From Anastatus disparis (Eukaryota > Arthropoda > Insecta > Hymenoptera > Eupelmidae): 64,000 nucleotides of DNA. Below, piece after piece: positions 61,301-64,000 of the stretch (position 1 is the first letter of the stretch; each line of letters begins with the position of its first letter). The stretch covers positions 10,620,001 to 10,684,000 of the forward strand of contig JAFFSR010000229.1 of NCBI GenBank assembly GCA_017163975.1, written 5' to 3'. A model generated the notes under the pieces. It searched no databases and was not told where the DNA came from. It worked only from the letters and a program-made list of their open reading frames with translations. Position numbers and translations under genes: made by a program.

Positions 61301-63239
61301 AAAATTATTTAAAAAATTTTAAAAAAATAAGTCTAAGGTCTTTGAACTACGGAACAAAGACCCCAAAGCCTATGTGATGCCTCTGTAGCTTGAGTTTTGC
61401 GAATGAAAACATTACAACAATTTTAGCCGGGTTTATAGTAGCATCCACGTGTATTATCTCTGGATCTAAAGAACTGGTTTTACATGGGGGAACCGGTTTT
61501 TATAAGATTCACCTTTAGTTTGTAATTTTGGAAAGATTTATATCTGATTTAAGTTCAATGTTCTTATTGTTTATTGAATGTCAATGTCATGAATAATATT
61601 TTTTTTTTTAATTAAAAAATAAGTAGAGGATTAGTTGATTTATTTGGATTAATATCCTATCGATCATTTTTTCAAATACAATTTCATGAGTTTAATATTT
61701 TAAAAGTAAATACTTATAGATTTTTAATTTTCATGCATTTTAAATGCCTTCAATGAAGAATGAACAGGATATGTATAAAAAATAATATTTTAACATGTGA
61801 TTTAATAAAATCAATCAATTTTTAAGAGAAAAAAAGGTGATAACAATGAGCTAGAATTAATTAACATACATGATGTTTAAAAAAAATTTTTTCGATGGCG
61901 GAACTTTTTTTTCTTCTTTTTATTTTGATCATAATCTAATAAAAATGACATAACTTAATGATTTGATATTCAGTCCTTCGTATTTATGATCATTATTTGT
62001 TTAACGGCTGTCAAAGACCGAAAAATATTTTTTTTAAATCATTTTCTATCCGTATTTTACTTAAAAATTATTCTAATTCTCGTCAATGTTACATCTCATT
62101 GTGATTTGCATATTCATAAACCATTATGAGTGACGTAAAAAGATGATTAATTTATTTTATAAATAAATAATTTAGAGTCCAAAGTTTAAGGTTTCAAAAT
62201 TTACATGTTAAATAAAATGTCAAAACAAAACATCAAACTAATTATAAGTGAATAAGAATATTTCCTTTGAAATTGAATACACTTTGCAAACTTTAATTTA
62301 TTCATAAAAAATTTTTGTATTCAACAATTTTTAATTTTTATTCAAATATTCATTATAAGTATATTTATCCATGTTGAAAATGATAAAAATATTAACTAGT
62401 TAATTCTAAACAAATTAAAGAAAATTTTTATCGATCTTCCAGTCAAATTGTTAATAATATAAACTAAAACCAAAAAAAAGGAAGATGATAAAAATAATGG
62501 AGGTCGTCAGTGGCTCACTCGGTAGAGCGATGGATTCATAATCTCGAGGTTTCGAGTTCGAATCCCGTTCTCAGACGATTTATACAAGCACCACTGTACG
62601 TTACATGTGCTTTTTTCACAAACACACTGATAACCTCCGTCGCTAATAATGCATCGCAACGATAGCATAAATATAGCAACGTTAAATAAAATATAAAAAA
62701 AATTGAATTTTATTATTGTTGCTTTGTTATCGTCATTTATTTATTTTTTTTATTTATATAATTATTAACTTGACTGTGAGACCGATAAAATTATTATTCC
62801 ATTTGTTGATTCTTTAGTCCACATAAATATTGCTTTTAATTTTAATAATAATAGTTTCTAATAAATTTCTAAAATTCTAAAAAAAACATTCGTTTAAATA
62901 ACATAACATTTTTGAAAATTTTCCAGGTAAAATTTAGCGAGCTATCAATGGACATGTTTAGGATGCTGCAAACGTTAGAGCGCGAGCCACGCGACGATCC
63001 AAATCATTTGCACGATGCATCACCAGCGGGTCGTATGCCGTTTCGTCCTGGTCCATATCCAGCTGAAAATGGCGCGCCACGTCGTGACAATCCGCACAAG
63101 TATATGCTTTACAAGCCAACTTATAGCCAAGTACAGGTGTTCCTCGCCAGCGGTTTCAAAGAATTACCAGCTAATGGTGCATTACTACTTTATCTCTCTG
63201 CGGACGGATGTTTTTCAAATGTTAAAAGGCCAGAAGAAA
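49395..63239 (+). CDS. SCAI: Protein SCAI (suppressor of cancer cell invasion), first four coding exons, partial
   Basis: Exons 49395-49588, 54904-55116, 57167-57488 and 62927-63239 join in frame with GT/AG borders and give about 348 residues. The human protein is about 606 residues, so the C-terminal 40% lies past the window. Conserved blocks include FCHLLEKSKQLFNGLRDLPQ, KLWKFQQQHR, YGLKRWQIGEIASKIGQLYY, RYYARFIVVCLLLNKM, DQVEWNLVLDE, FSELSMDMFRMLQTLEREP and NPHKYMLYKPTYSQ, which match vertebrate SCAI closely. In mammals SCAI is nuclear, binds MRTF/SRF to repress target genes such as beta1-integrin, and binds 53BP1 in double-strand break repair; a similar role here is inferred. The N-terminus is short compared with human. 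The last donor is ambiguous: GTGAGT at 63240 or GTATGA at 63258. Introns are large (5.3, 2.1 and 5.4 kb); intron 3 hosts another gene. Confidence 0.95.
49589..54903 (+). other. SCAI intron 1
   Basis: Donor GTGAGT at 49589 and acceptor TTGCAG at 54903. It contains long T runs and CT-rich islands (49600-50240, 51370-51850, 53700-54060) and AT-rich DNA between them. No gene or complete transposon is seen. Confidence 0.8.
55587..56822. mobile_element. TTAA-flanked element with 14-bp ends (middle of three nested)
   Basis: Perfect 14-bp inverted ends GGTGGTTCTTCCAT and ATGGAAGAACCACC are flanked by TTAA at 55583-55586 and 56823-56826. A GC-rich patch (GGGGCCCCCCGG) near the right end is unusual for this AT-rich region. 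No transposase frame is seen. TTAA duplication suggests piggyBac-type movement. It carries the third element at 56153-56634. Confidence 0.88.
56153..56634. mobile_element. TTAA-flanked element (innermost of three nested)
   Basis: Ends CTTTACGACAGATGTTT and the inverted AAACATCTGTCGTAAGT are flanked by TTAA at 56149-56152 and 56635-56638. Further internal copies of TTTACGACAG occur near 56455-56475. It is about 482 bp with no recognisable coding. Confidence 0.78.
57807..57857. repeat. Short perfect hairpin
   Basis: TTTCTCTTGAAACATTT and its complement AAATGTTTCAAGAGAAA (17 bp) are separated by about 16 bases, with the stem extending imperfectly outward. It lies 39 bases beyond the stop codon of the GMC oxidoreductase gene, in its 3' flank, and inside SCAI intron 3. 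It may be structural RNA or chance. Confidence 0.6.
57896..61297 (-). CDS. GMC oxidoreductase, glucose dehydrogenase (FAD, quinone)-like (645 aa, three exons)
   Basis: Exons 61297-60802, 59409-58139 and 58066-57896 (minus strand) join in frame: 1938 nt including the TAA. The product begins with a hydrophobic signal sequence (about residues 4-22) and a linker. The FAD-binding GXGXXG is GAGSAG at 75-80, followed by LIEAGG at 97-102. The GMC signature ARGKVVGGTSVINFMI is at 147-162. The C-terminal GMC domain has WHHSGTCKMG (His567-His568), and VADASIMPN followed by AHTNIPT (Asn613). These supply the expected active-site His and Asn. Family members oxidise alcohols or sugars with FAD; insect members include glucose dehydrogenase and enzymes of cuticle, immunity and ecdysteroid metabolism. 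The substrate cannot be read from sequence. Length and motifs are complete, so it should be functional. The gene lies entirely within SCAI intron 3 on the opposite strand. Confidence 0.95.
61497..61506 (-). promoter_or_regulatory. Candidate TATA box of the GMC oxidoreductase gene
   Basis: CTTATAAAAA on the minus strand, 200 bases upstream of the ATG, with CCAGTT as a possible initiator about 25 bases further. Between it and the ATG an inverted pair GGTCTTTG/CAAAGACC (61337-61362) would form a hairpin in the leader. Confidence 0.5.
61507..62499. other. Rest of SCAI intron 3 upstream of the GMC gene
   Basis: AT-rich sequence without recognised features. Confidence 0.5.
62500..62703 (+). repeat. 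tRNA-derived SINE, plus orientation, well preserved
   Basis: Head GGTCGTCAGTGGCTCACTCG, B-box GAGTTCGAATCCCG, body with ACCACTGTACGTTACATGTG and CTCCGTCGCTAATAATGC, tail TTAAATAAAATATAAAAAAA. It lies in SCAI intron 3, 223 bases before exon 4. It is the closest relative of the split copy at 31267-32409. Confidence 0.92.
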
Positions 63240-64000
63240 GTGAGTCTCCGCCAACACGTATGAACTTTTTTTTTTATTTTTTTTTAACTATTATATATTT
63301 ACTTAGTTATTTCTTAGTATTACGTGGGTGCTTTATAGATGATGCTTTTATTTTTCTGGCCAGTTTTAAAATGCGTGGCTTTAAGCAGCAGGCTAATGTT
63401 TCAAAGAATCTATTAAAATTAACTTTATAATTAGTGAAATAGGATTTTATAAATCATTCGCTCGTTTAAATAATTTAAAAACAATTTTATCATAACAGTT
63501 CTGCTAATATAGGCTAATAGAAATTTTTAAAATAAAAGGCTGATACAAATAGGATTCAGAATTAAAGCTTTTTTGATTAATATGCTTTGTCTGCTAATAT
63601 TATCAAAATTTTTTATATAATTTTGATCAATATATACTTTACAATAGAGAGAATAGACAAAATTTTTTAATCTTTCTATTTATACTGCTACTCTTCTTTT
63701 TTGCATGAGATTAATAATAATGCATTAAATTTCATAATTATATCATATTTACATAATTGGCATATTACGTCAATTTTAATAATTTTAGTAAAATTTAGGA
63801 GCTTTGTAAGCAAGTTAATTTTAAATATATAGCTGAGAAATATTTCTCTATAGTAACTACTATTATAGAATAGAAATATCTTTAATTAAATAACTTTATT
63901 TATTACTTAAAAAACATTTTTTATTTATATTTAAATAAATGCAATTTTTCACTAGAGATTTATTTAGATTCAAATTTCTCCGGGATTGAGGCCTATTAAC
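63240..64000 (+). other. SCAI intron 4 (partial)
   Basis: AT-rich sequence after the exon-4 donor. No further SCAI exon is recognised before the window ends. Confidence 0.7.

Noticed and set aside
12680..62703. Five tRNA-like sequences that could be called tRNA genes
   Set aside because: All carry the same tRNA-unrelated body and A-rich tail, and the anticodon triplet varies, so they are SINE copies; no free-standing tRNA was seen.
1..64000. Bracovirus or other viral integration, CRISPR arrays
   Set aside because: No viral gene family and no spaced direct-repeat array was seen on either strand.

Overview
This window is AT-rich nuclear DNA with spliceosomal introns and tRNA-derived SINEs. 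It carries a precursor that joins abaecin-like and hymenoptaecin-like antimicrobial peptides, two families known from Hymenoptera. An aculeate or parasitoid wasp genome is the best reading, and a braconid-like parasitoid is my guess from base composition; the species is not determined. No virus, plasmid, CRISPR or bacterial operon structure is visible.

Layout. 1-9.4 kb is AT-rich non-coding DNA holding a 1.45 kb foldback element (6588-8034), which itself carries a younger TA-flanked MITE. At 9433-10521 (+) is an intronless Sp/buttonhead-type zinc-finger gene. From 10.5 to 31 kb the only convincing coding piece is a 398-nt exon at 21402-21799 (-), with an acceptor and a donor; it probably belongs to a long gene running off the left edge. 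Three TTAA-flanked palindromic MITEs and two SINEs lie there. At 31.3-32.4 kb a truncated LINE sits inside a SINE with a clean 12-bp duplication. At 37.7-38.1 kb is a near-perfect 371-bp palindromic TTAA element.

The 39.9-42.8 kb block holds two convergent genes: a four-exon secreted chymotrypsin-fold protease (39944-41357, +) and the two-domain antimicrobial peptide gene (41983-42414, -). The latter has a 5'UTR intron, a TATA box and kappaB-like and GATA-like motifs upstream.

From about 49.4 kb to the right edge lies SCAI (+), a nuclear cofactor conserved from insects to human. Four coding exons (about 348 codons) are in the window and the C-terminal part lies beyond it. Intron 2 of SCAI contains three transposons nested inside one another. 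Intron 3 contains a complete three-exon GMC oxidoreductase gene (57896-61297) on the opposite strand and a SINE. The rest is AT-rich DNA interrupted by purine/pyrimidine-rich islands, in which the many short open frames are low-complexity artefacts.
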